Positions 45,779 through 57,700 of a stretch of 64,000 bases of DNA are shown piece after piece (the stretch's first letter is position 1; the number at the start of each line of letters is the position of its first letter). Location: NCBI GenBank assembly GCA_033675265.1, contig JAUJYZ010000967.1, positions 658,710 to 722,709 on the forward strand. The letters are read 5' to 3'. The stretch is from Actinostola sp. cb2023. Lineage: Eukaryota > Cnidaria > Anthozoa > Actiniaria > Actinostolidae. The notes below the pieces were generated by a model. That model saw nothing but the letters and a program-made list of their open reading frames with translations. It did no database searches and was not told where the DNA came from. A program made the translations under genes and the position numbers.

Positions 45779-48700
45779 TTTCAGACAGTGGGTCCTGCGT
45801 TTTCCTTGAAGAGTTTGAGAGAGTGGGTGGTGAGCAGTTTACTGAAAGAGCTTGAGATAGTGTGTGGGTCGTGAGGTTTCTTGTAAGAATTTGAGATAGT
45901 GGGTCGTCAGTTTCCCTGATAGAGTTTGAGATATAGTGGGTCGTGACTTTTCCTTGAAGAATTTGAGAGAGTGGGTCATGCGTTTTCCTGAAAGAGTTTG
46001 AGAGAGGGGGTCGTGAGTTTTCCTGTAAGAGTTTGAGATAGTGGGTCGTGAGTTTTCCTGTAAGAGTTTGAGATAGTGGGTCATGCGTTTTCCTGAAAGA
46101 GTTTGAGATAGTGGGTCATGCGTTTTCCTGAAAGAGTTTGAGATAGTGGGTCGTGAGTTTTCCTGTAAGAGTTTGAGAGAGTGGGTTGTGAGTTTTTCTG
46201 TAAGAGTTTGAGATAGTGGGTCGTGAGTTTTCCTGTAAGAGTTTGATATAGTGGGTCGTGAGTTTTCCTGAAAGAGTTTGAGAGAGGGGGTCGTGAGTTT
46301 TCCTGTAAGAGTTTGAGATAGTGGGTCGTGAGTTTTCCTGTAAGAGTTTGAGATAGTGGGTCGTGAGATTTCCTGTAAGAGTTTGAGATAGTGGGTCGTG
46401 AGTTTTCCTGTAAGAGTTTGAGATAGGGGGTCGTGAGTTTTCCTGTAAGAGTTTGAGATAGTGGGTCGTGAGTTTTCCTGTAAAAGTTTGAGATAGTGGG
46501 TCGTGAGTTTTCCTGAAAGAGTTTGAGATAGTGTGTCGTGAGTTTTCCTGTAAGAGTTTGAGATAGTGGGTCATTCGTTTTCCTGTAAGAGTTTGAGATA
46601 GTGGGTCGTGAGTTTTCCTGTAAGAGTTTGAGATAGTGGGTCGTGAGTTTTCCTGTAAGTGTTTGAGATAGTGGATCTTGAGTTTTCCTGTAAGAGTTTG
46701 AGATAGTGGGTCGTGAGTTTTCCTGTAAGAGTTTGAGATAGTGGGTCGTGAGTTTTCCTGTAAGAGTTTGAGATTGTGGGTCGTGAGTTTTCCTGTAAGA
46801 GTTTGAGATATTGGGTCATTCTTTTTCCTGTAAGAGTTTGAGATAGTGGGTCGTGAGTTTTCCTATAAGAGTTTGAGATAGTGGGTCGTGAGTTTTCCCA
46901 TAAGAGTTTGAGATAGTGGGTCGTGAGTTTTCCTGTAAGAGTTTGAGATAGTGGGTCGTGAGTTTTCCTGTAAGAGTTTGAGATAGTTGGTCGTGAGTTT
47001 TCCTGAAACAGCTTGAGAGAGTGGGTCGTGAGTTTTCCTGTAAGAGTTTGAGAGAGTGGGTCGTGAGTTTTCCTGTAAGAGTTTGAGATAGTGGGTCGTG
47101 AGTTTTCCTGTAAGTGTTTGAGATAGTGGGTCGTGAATTTTCCTGTAAGAGTTTGAGATAGTGGGTCGTGAGTTTTCCTGTTAGAGTTTGAGATAGTGGG
47201 TCGTGAGATTTCCGGAAAGATTTTGAGAGAGTGGGTCGTGAGTTTTCCTGTAAGAGTTTGAGAGAGTGGGTCGTGAGTTTTTCTGTAAGAGTTTGAGATA
47301 GTGTGTCGTGAGTTTTCCTGTAAGAGTTTGAGATAGTGGGTCATTCGTTTTCCTGAAAGAGTTTGAGATAGTGGATCGTGAGTTTTCCTGTAAGAGTTTG
47401 AGATAGTGGGTCGTGAGTTTTCCTGTAAGAGTTTGAGATAGTGGGTCATGCGTTTTCCTGAAAGAGTTTGAGATAGTGGGTGGTGAGTTTTCCTGTAAGA
47501 GTTTGAGATAGTGGGTCGTGAGTTTTCCTGTAAGAGTTTGAGATAGTGGGTCGTGAGTTTTCCTGTAAGTGTTTGAGATAGTGGGTCGTGAGTTTTCCTG
47601 TAAGAGTTTGAGATAGTGGGTCGTGAGTTTTCCTGTAAGAGTTTGAGATAGTGGGTCGTGAGTTTTCCTGTAAGTGTTTGAGACAGTGGGTCGTGAGTTT
47701 TCCTGTAAGAGTTTGAGATAGTGGGTCGTGAGTTTTCCTGTAAGAGTTTGAGATAGTGGGTCGTGAGTTTTCCTGAAAGATTTTGAGAGAGTGGATCGTG
47801 AGTTTTCCTGTAAGAGTTTGAGAGAGTGGGTCGTGAGTTTTCCTGTAAGAGTTTGAGATAGTGGGTCGTGAGTTTTCCTATAAGAGTTTGAGATAGTGGG
47901 TCGTCAGTTTTCCTGTAAGAGTTTGAGATAGTGGGTCGTGAGTTTTCCTGTAAGAGTTTGAGATAGTGGGTCGTGAGTTTTCCTGAAACAGCTTGAGAGA
48001 GTGCGTCGTGAGTTTTCCTGTAAGAGTTTGAGAGAGTGGGTCGTGAGTTTTCCTGTAAGAGTTTGAGATAGTGGGTCGTGAGTTTTCCTGTAAGTGTTTG
48101 AGATAGTGGGTCGTGAATTTTCCTGTAAGAATTTGAGATAGTGGGTCGTGAGTTTTCCTGTTAGAGTTTGAGATAGTGGGTCGTGAGATTTCCTGAAAGA
48201 TTTTGAGAGAGTGGGTCGTGAGTTTTCCTGTAAGAGTTTGAGAGAGTGGGCCGTGAGTTTTTCTGTAAGAGTTTGAGATAGTGGGTCGTGAGTTTTCCTG
48301 TAAGAGTTTGATATAGTGGGTCGTGAGTTTTCCTGAAAGAGTTTGAGAGAGGGCGTCGTGAGTTTTCCTGTAAGAGTTTGAGATAGTGGGTCGTGAGTTT
48401 TCCTGTAAGAGTTTGAGATAGTGGGTCGTGAGTTTTCCTGTAGGAGTTTGAGATAGTGGGTCGTGAGTTTTCCTGTAAGAGTTTGAGATAGGAGGTCGTG
48501 AGTTTTCCTGTAAGAGTTTGAGATAGTGGGTCGTGAGTTTTCCTGTAAGAGTTTGAGATAGTGGGTCGTGAGTTTTCCTGAAAGAGTTTGAGATAGTGTG
48601 TCGTGAGTTTTCCTGTAAGAGTTTGAGATAATGGGTCATTCGTTTTCGTGTAAGAGTTTGAGATAGTGGGTCGTGAGTTTTCCTGTAAGAGTTTGAGATA

Positions 48701-51700
48701 GTGGGTCGTGAGTTTTCCTGTAAGTGTTTGAGATAGTGGATCTTGAGTTTTCCTGTAAGAGTTTGAGATAGTGGGTCGTGAGTGAGTTTTCCTGTAAGAG
48801 TTTGAGATAGTGGGTCATTCGTTTTCCTGAAAGAGTTTGAGATACTGGATCGTGAGTATTCCTGTAAGAGTTTGAGATAGTGGGTCGTGAGTTTTCCTGT
48901 AAGAGTTTGAGATAGTGGGTCATGCGTTTTCCTGAAAGAGTTTGAGATAGTGGGTGGTGAGTTTTCCTGTAAGAGTTTGAGATAGTGGGTCGTGAGTTTT
49001 CCTGTAAGAGTTTGAGATAGTGGGTCGTGAGTTTTCCTGTAAGTGTTTGAGATAGTGAATCGTGAGTTTTCCTGTAAGAGTTTGAGATAGTGGGTCGTGA
49101 GTTTTCCTGTAAGAGTTTGAGATAGTGGGTCATGCGTTTTCCTGAAAGAGTTTGAGATAGTGGGTTATGAGTTTTCCTGTAAGAGTTTGAGATAGTGGGT
49201 CATGCGTTTACCTGAAAGAGTTTGAGATAGTGGGTCGTATGTTTTCCTGTAAGAGTTTGAGATAGTGGGTCATGCGTTTTCCTGAAAGAGTTTGAGATAG
49301 TGGGTCATGCGTTTTCCTGAAAGAGTTTGAGATAGTGGATCGTGAGTTTTCCTGTAAGAGTTTGAGATAGTGGGTCGTGAGTTTTCCTGAAAGAGTTTGA
49401 GATAGTGGGTCATGCGTTTTCCTGAAAGAGTTTGAGACAGTGGGTCGTGAGTTGTTTTCCTGTAAGAGTTTGAGATAGTGGGTCATTCGTTTTCCTGTAA
49501 GAGTTTGAGATAGTGGGTCGTGAGTTTTCCTGTAAGAGTTTGAGATAGTGGGTCGTGAGTTTTCCTGTAAGTGTTTGAGATAGTGGATCTTGAGTTTTCC
49601 TGTAAGAGTTTGAGATAGTGGGTCGTGAGTTTTCCTGTAAGAGTTTGAGATAGTGGGTCGTGAGTTTTCCTGTAAGAGTTTGAGATTGTGGGTCGTGAGT
49701 TTTCCTGTAAGAGTTTGAGATATTGGGTCATTCTTTTTCCTGTAAGAGTTTGAGATAGTGGGTCGTGAGTTTTCCTATAAGAGTTTGAGATAGTGGGTCG
49801 TGAGTTTTCCCATAAGAGTTTGAGATAGTGGGTCGTGAGTTTTCCTGTAAGAGTTTGAGATAGTGGGTCGTGAGTTTTCCTGTAAGAGTTTGAGATAGTT
49901 GGTCGTGAGTTTTCCTGAAACAGCTTGAGAGAGTGGGTCGTGAGTTTTCCTGTAAGAGTTTGAGAGAGTGGGTCGTGAGTTTTCCTGTAAGAGTTTGAGA
50001 TAGTGGGTCGTGAGTTTTCCTGTAAGTGTTTGAGATAGTGGGTCGTGAATTTTCCTGTAAGAGTTTGAGATAGTGGGTCGTGAGTTTTCCTGTTAGAGTT
50101 TGAGATAGTGGGTCGTGAGATTTCGATTTTGAAATTTTGAAAGAGTTTGAGAGTGGGTCGTGAGTTTTCCTGTAAGAGTTTGAGAGAGTGGGTCGTGAGT
50201 TTTTCTGTAAGAGTTTGAGATAGTGTGTCGTGAGTTTTCCTGTAAGAGTTTGAGATAGTGGGTCATTCGTTTTCCTGAAAGAGTTTGAGATAGTGGATCG
50301 TGAGTTTTCCTGTAAGAGTTTGAGATAGTGGGTCGTGAGTTTTCCTGTAAGAGTTTGAGATAGTGGGTCATGCGTTTTCCTGAAAGAGTTTGAGATAGTG
50401 GGTGGTGAGTTTTCCTGTAAGAGTTTGAGATAGTGGGTCGTGAGTTTTCCTGTAAGAGTTTGAGATAGTGGGTCGTGAGTTTTCCTGTAAGTGTTTGAGA
50501 TAGTGGGTCGTGAGTTTTCCTGTAAGAGTTTGAGATAGTGGGTCGTGAGTTTTCCTGTAAGAGTTTGAGATAGTGGGTCGTGAGTTTTCCTGTAAGTGTT
50601 TGAGACAGTGGGTCGTGAGTTTTCCTGTAAGAGTTTGAGATAGTGGGTCGTGAGTTTTCCTGTAAGAGTTTGAGATAGTGGGTCGTGAGTTTTCCTGAAA
50701 GATTTTGAGAGAGTGGATCGTGAGTTTTCCTGTAAGAGTTTGAGAGAGTGGGTCGTGAGTTTTCCTGTAAGAGTTTGAGATAGTGGGTCGTGAGTTTTCC
50801 TATAAGAGTTTGAGATAGTGGGTCGTCAGTTTTCCTGTAAGAGTTTGAGATAGTGGGTCGTGAGTTTTCCTGTAAGAGTTTGAGATAGTGGGTCGTGAGT
50901 TTTCCTGAAACAGTTTGAGAGAGTGCGTCGTGAGTTTTCCTGTAAGAGTTTGAGAGAGTGGGTCGTGAGTTTTCCTGTAAGAGTTTGAGATAGTGGGTCG
51001 TGAGTTTTCCTGTAAGTGTTTGAGATAGTGGGTCGTGAGTTTTCCTGTAAGAGTTTGAGATAGTGGGTCGTGAGTTTTCCTGTAAGAGTTTGAGATAGTG
51101 GGTCGTGAGTTTTCCTGAAAGAGTTTGAGATAGTGTGTCGTGAGTTTTCCTGTAAGAGTTTGAGATAATGGGTCATTCGTTTTCGTGTAAGAGTTTGAGA
51201 TAGTGGGTCGTGAGTTTTCCTGTAAGAGTTTGAGATAGTGGGTCGTGAGTTTTCCTGTAAGTGTTTGAGATAGTGGATCTTGAGTTTTCCTGTAAGAGTT
51301 TGAGATAGTGGGTCGTGAGTTTTCCTGTAAGAGTTTGAGATAGTGGGTCATTCGTTTTCCTGAAAGAGTTTGAGATACTGGATCGTGAGTATTCCTGTAA
51401 GAGTTTTTGAGATAGTGGGTCGTGAGTTTTCCTGTAAGAGTTTGAGATAGTGGGTCATGCGTTTTCCTGAAAGAGTTTGAGATAGTGGGTGGTGAGTTTT
51501 CCTGTAAGAGTTTGAGATAGTGGGTCGTGAGTTTTCCTGTAAGAGTTTGAGATAGTGGGTCGTGAGTTTTCCTGTAAGTGTTTTGAGATAGTGAATCGTG
51601 AGTTTTCCTGTAAGAGTTTGAGATAGTGGGTCGTGAGTTTTCCTGTAAGAGTTTGAGATAGTGGGTCATGCGTTTTCCTGAAAGAGTTTGAGATAGTGGG

Positions 51701-54700
51701 TTATGAGTTTTCCTGTAAGAGTTTGAGATAGTGGGTCATGCGTTTACCTGAAAGAGTTTGAGATAGTGGGTCGTATGTTTTCCTGTAAGAGTTTGAGATA
51801 GTGGGTCATGCGTTTTCCTGAAAGAGTTTGAGATAGTGGGTCATGCGTTTTCCTGAAAGAGTTTGAGATAGTGGATCGTGAGTTTTCCTGTAAGAGTTTG
51901 AGATAGTGGGTCGTGAGTTTTCCTGAAAGAGTTTGAGATAGTGGGTCATGCGTTTTCCTGAAAGAGTTTGAGACAGTGGGTCGTGAGTTGTTTTCCTGTA
52001 AGAGTTTGAGATAGTGGGTCATTCGTTTTCCTGTAAGAGTTTGAGATAGTGGGTCGTGAGTTTTCCTGTAAGAGTTTGAGATAGTGGGTCGTGAGTTTTC
52101 CTGTAAGTGTTTGAGATAGTGGATCTTGAGTTTTCCTGTAAGAGTTTGAGATAGTGGGTCGTGAGTTTTCCTGTAAGAGTTTGAGATAGTGGGTCGTGAG
52201 TTTTCCTGTAAGAGTTTGAGATTGTGGGTCGTGAGTTTTCCTGTAAGAGTTTGAGATATTGGGTCATTCTTTTTCCTGTAAGAGTTTGAGATAGTGGGTC
52301 GTGAGTTTTCCTATAAGAGTTTGAGATAGTGGGTCGTGAGTTTTCCCATAAGAGTTTGAGATAGTGGGTCGTGAGTTTTCCTGTAAGAGTTTGAGATAGT
52401 GGGTCGTGAGTTTTCCTGTAAGAGTTTGAGATAGTGTTGGTCGTGAGTTTTCCTGAAAGAGTTTGAGAGAGTGGGTCGTGAGTTTTCCTGTAAGAGTTTG
52501 AGAGAGTGGGTCGTGAGTTTTCCTGTAAGAGTTTGAGATAGTGGGTCGTGAGTTTTCCTGTAAGAGTTTGAGATAGTGGGTCGTGAATTTTCCTGTAAGA
52601 GTTTGAGATAGTGGGTCGTGGTCGTGAGTTTTCCTGTTCCTGTAAGAGTTTGAGATAGTGGGTCGTGAGATTTCCGGAAAGATTTTGAGAGAGTGGGTCG
52701 TGAGTTTTCCTGTAAGAGTTTGAGAGAGTGGGTCGTGAGTTTTTCTGTAAGAGTTTGAGATAGTGTGTCGTGAGTTTTCCTGTAAGAGTTTGAGATAGTG
52801 GGTCATTCGTTTTCCTGAAAGAGTTTGAGATAGTGGATCGTGAGTTTTCCTGTAAGAGTTTGAGATAGTGGGTCGTGAGTTTTCCTGTAAGAGTTTGAGA
52901 TAGTGGGTCATGCGTTTTCCTGAAAGAGTTTGAGATAGTGGGTGGTGAGTTTTCCTGTAAGAGTTTGAGATAGTGGGTCGTGAGTTTTCCTGTAAGAGTT
53001 TGAGATAGTGGGTCGTGAGTTTTCCTGTAAGAGTTTGAGATAGTGGGTCGTGAGTTTTCCTGTAAGAGTTTGAGATAGTGGGTCGTGAGTTTTCCTGTAA
53101 GAGTTTGAGATAGTGGGTCGTGAGTTTTCCTGTAAGAGTTTGAGATAGTGGGTCGTGAGTTTTCCTGTAAGAGTTTGAGATAGTGGGTCGTGAGTTTTCC
53201 TGTAAGAGTTTGAGATAGTGGGTCGTGAGTTTTCCTGTAAGAGTTTGAGATAGTGGGTCGTGAGTTTTCCTGAAAGATTTTGAGAGAGTGGATCGTGAGT
53301 TTTCCTGTAAGAGTTTGAGAGAGTGGGTCGTGAGTTTTCCTGTAAGAGTTTGAGATAGTGGGTCGTGAGTTTTCCTATAAGAGTTTGAGATAGTGGGTCG
53401 TCAGTTTTCCTGTAAGAGTTTGAGATAGTGGGTCGTGAGTTTTCCTGTAAGAGTTTGAGATAGTGGGTCGTGAGTTTTCCTGAAACAGCTTGAGAGAGTG
53501 CGTCGTGAGTTTTCCTGTAAGAGTTTGAGAGAGTGGGTCGTGAGTTTTCCTGTAAGAGTTTGAGATAGTGGGTCGTGAGTTTTCCTGTAAGTGTTTGAGA
53601 TAGTGGGTCGTGAATTTTCCTGTAAGAATTTGAGATAGTGGGTCGTGAGTTTTCCTGTTAGAGTTTGAGATAGTGGGTCGTGAGTTTTCCTGAAAGATTT
53701 TGAGAGAGTGGGTCGTGAGTTTTCCTGTAAGAGTTTGAGAGAGTGGGCCGTGAGTTTTTCTGTAAGAGTTTGAGATAGTGGGTCGTGAGTTTTCCTGTAA
53801 GAGTTTGATATAGTGGGTCGTGAGTTTTCCTGAAAGAGTTTGAGAGAGGGCGTCGTGAGTTTTCCTGTAAGAGTTTGAGATAGTGGGTCGTGAGTTTTCC
53901 TGTAAGAGTTTGAGATAGTGGGTCGTGAGTTTTCCTGTAGGAGTTTGAGATAGTGGGTCGTGAGTTTTCCTGTAAGAGTTTGAGATAGGAGGTCGTGAGT
54001 TTTCCTGTAAGAGTTTGAGATAGTGGGTCGTGAGTTTTCCTGTAAGAGTTTGAGATAGTGGGTCGTGAGTTTTCCTGTAAGAGTTTGAGATAGTGGGTCG
54101 TGAGTTTTCCTGTAAGAGTTTGAGATAGTGGGTCGTGAGTTTTCCTGTAAGAGTTTGAGATAGTGGGTCGTGAGTTTTCCTGTAAGAGTTTGAGATAGTG
54201 GGTCGTGAGTTTTCCTGTAAGTGTTTGAGACAGTGGGGTGAGTTTTCCTGTAAGAGTTTGAGATAGTGGGTCGTGAGTTTTCCTGTAAGAGTTTGAGATA
54301 GTGGGTCGTGAGTTTTCCTGAAAGATTTTTTGAGAGAGTGGATCGTGAGTTTTCCTGTAAGAGTTTGAGAGAGTGGGTCGTGAGTTTTCCTGTAAGAGTT
54401 TGAGATAGTGGGTCGTGAGTTTTCCTATAAGAGTTTGAGATAGTGGGTCGTCAGTTTTCCTGTAAGAGTTTGAGATAGTGGGTCGTGAGTTTTCCTGTAA
54501 GAGTTTGAGATAGTGGGTCGTGAGTTTTCCTGAAACAGCTTGAGAGAGTGCGTCGTGAGTTTTCCTGTAAGAGTTTGAGAGAGTGGGTCGTGAGTTTTCC
54601 TGTAAGAGTTTGAGATAGTGGGTCGTGAGTTTTCCTGTAAGTGTTTGAGATAGTGGGTCGTGAATTTTCCTGTAAGAATTTGAGATAGTGGGTCGTGAGT

Positions 54701-57700
54701 TTTCCTGTTAGAGTTTGAGATAGTGGGTCGTGAGATTTCCTGAAAGATTTTGAGAGAGTGGGTCGTGAGTTTTCCTGTAAGAGTTTGAGAGAGTGGGCCG
54801 TGAGTTTTTCTGTAAGAGTTTGAGATAGTGGGTCGTGAGTTTTCCTGTAAGAGTTTGATATAGTGGGTCGTGAGTTTTCCTGAAAGAGTTTGAGAGAGGG
54901 CGTCGTGAGTTTTCCTGTAAGAGTTTGAGATAGTGGGTCGTGAGTTTTCCTGTAAGAGTTTGAGATAGTGGGTCGTGAGTTTTCCTGTAGGAGTTTGAGA
55001 TAGTGGGTCGTGAGTTTTCCTGTAAGAGTTTGAGATAGGAGGTCGTGAGTTTTCCTGTAAGAGTTTGAGATAGTGGGTCGTGAGTTTTCCTGTAAGAGTT
55101 TGAGATAGTGGGTCGTGAGTTTTCCTGAAAGAGTTTGAGATAGTGGGTCGTGAGTTTTCCTGTAAGAGTTTGAGATAATGGGTCATTCGTTTTCGTGTAA
55201 GAGTTTGAGATAGTGGGTCGTGAGTTTTCCTGTAAGAGTTTGAGATAGTGGGTCGTGAGTTTTCCTGTAAGTGTTTGAGATAGTGGATCTTGAGTTTTCC
55301 TGTAAGAGTTTGAGATAGTGGGTCGTGAGTTTTCCTGTAAGAGTTTGAGATAGTGGGTCATTCGTTTTCCTGAAAGAGTTTGAGATACTGGATCGTGAGT
55401 ATTCCTGTAAGAGTTTGAGATAGTGGGTCGTGAGTTTTCCTGTAAGAGTTTGAGATAGTGGGTCATGCGTTTTCCTGAAAGAGTTTGAGATAGTGGGTGG
55501 TGAGTTTTCCTGTAAGAGTTTGAGATAGTGGGTCGTGAGTTTTCCTGTAAGAGTTTGAGATAGTGGGTCGTGAGTTTTCCTGTAAGTGTTTGAGATAGTG
55601 AATCGTGAGTTTTCCTGTAAGAGTTTGAGATAGTGGGTCGTGAGTTTTCCTGTAAGAGTTTGAGATAGTGGGTCATGCGTTTTCCTGAAAGAGTTTGAGA
55701 TAGTGGGTTATGAGTTTTCCTGTAAGAGTTTGAGATAGTGGGTCATGCGTTTTACCTGAAAGAGTTTGAGATAGTGGGTCGTGAGTTTTCCTGTAAGAGT
55801 TTGAGATAGTGGGTCATGCGTTTTCCTGAAAGAGTTTGAGATAGTGGGTTATGAGTTTTCCTGTAAGAGTTTGAGATAGTGGGTCATGCGTTTTACCTGA
55901 AAGAGTTTGAGATAGTGGGTCGTAGTTTTCCTGTAAGAGTTTGAGATAGTGGGTCATGCGTTTTCCTGTAAGAGTTTGAGATAGTGGGTCGTGAGTTTTC
56001 CTGTAAGAGTTTGAGATAGTGGGTCATGCGTTTTCCTGAAAGAGTTTGAGATAGTGGGTTATGAGTTTTCCTGTAAGAGTTTGAGATAGTGGGTCATGCG
56101 TTTTCCTGAAAGAGTTTGAGATAGTGGGTCGTATGTTTTCCTGTAAGAGTTTGAGATAGTGGGTCGTGAGTTTTCCTGTAAGAGTTTGAGATAGTGGGTC
56201 ATGCGTTTTCCTGAAAGAGTTTGAGATAGTGGGTTATGAGTTTTCCTGTAAGAGTTTGAGATAGTGGGTCATGCGTTTACCTGAAAGAGTTTGAGATAGT
56301 GGGTCGTATGTTTTCCTGTAAGAGTTTGAGATAGTGGGTCATGCGTTTTCCTGAAAGAGTTTGAGATAGTGGGTCATGCGTTTTCCTGAAAGAGTTTGAG
56401 ATAGTGGATCGTGAGTTTTCCTGTAAGAGTTTGAGATAGTGGGTCGTGAGTTTTCCTGAAAGAGTTTGAGATAGTGGGTCATGCGTTTTCCTGAAAGAGT
56501 TTGAGACAGTGGGTCGTGAGTTGTTTTCCTGTAAGAGTTTGAGATAGTGGGTCATTCGTTTTCCTGTAAGAGTTTGAGATAGTGGGTCGTGAGTTTTCCT
56601 GTAAGAGTTTGAGATAGTGGGTCGTGAGTTTTCCTGTAAGAGTTTGAGATAGTGGATCTTGAGTTTTCCTGTAAGAGTTTGAGATAGTGGGTCGTGAGTT
56701 TTCCTGTAAGAGTTTGAGATAGTGGGTCGTGAGTTTTCCTGTAAGAGTTTGAGATTGTGGGTCGTGAGTTTTCCTGTAAGAGTTTGAGATATTGGGTCAT
56801 TCTTTTTCCTGTAAGAGTTTGAGATAGTGGGTCGTGAGTTTTCCTATAAGAGTTTGAGATAGTGGGTCGTGAGTTTTCCCATAAGAGTTTGAGATAGTGG
56901 GTCGTGAGTTTTCCTGTAAGAGTTTGAGATAGTGGGTCGTGAGTTTTCCTGTAAGAGTTTGAGATAGTGGGTCGTGAGTTTTCCTGAAACAGCTTGAGAG
57001 AGTGGGTCGTGAGTTTTCCTGTAAGAGTTTGAGAGAGTGGGTCGTGAGTTTTCCTGTAAGAGTTTGAGATAGTGGGTCGTGAGTTTTCCTGTAAGAGTTT
57101 GAGATAGTGGGTCGTGAATTTTCCTGTAAGAGTTTGAGATAGTGGGTCGTGAGTTTTTTCCTGTTAGAGTTTGAGATAGTGGGTCGTGAGTTTTCCTGAA
57201 AGATTTTGAGAGAGTGGGTCGTGAGTTTTCCTGTAAGAGTTTGAGAGAGTGGGTCGTGAGTTTTTCTGTAAGAGTTTGAGATAGTGGGTCGTGAGTTTTC
57301 CTGTAAGAGTTTGAGATAGTGGGTCATTCGTTTTCCTGAAAGAGTTTGAGATATGTGGATCGTGAGTTTTCCTGTAAGAGTTTGAGATAGTGGGTCGTGA
57401 GTTTTCCTGTAAGAGTTTGAGATAGTGGGTCATGCGTTTTCCTGAAAGAGTTTGAGATAGTGGGTGGTGAGTTTTCCTGTAAGAGTTTGAGATAGTGGGT
57501 CGTGAGTTTTCCTGTAAGAGTTTGAGATAGTGGGTCGTGAGTTTTCCTGTAAGAGTTTGAGATAGTGGGTCGTGAGTTTTCCTGTAAGAGTTTGAGATAG
57601 TGGGTCGTGAGTTTTCCTGTAAGAGTTTGAGATAGTGGGTCGTGAGTTTTCCTGTAAGTGTTTGAGACAGTGGGTCGTGAGTTTTCCTGTAAGAGTTTGA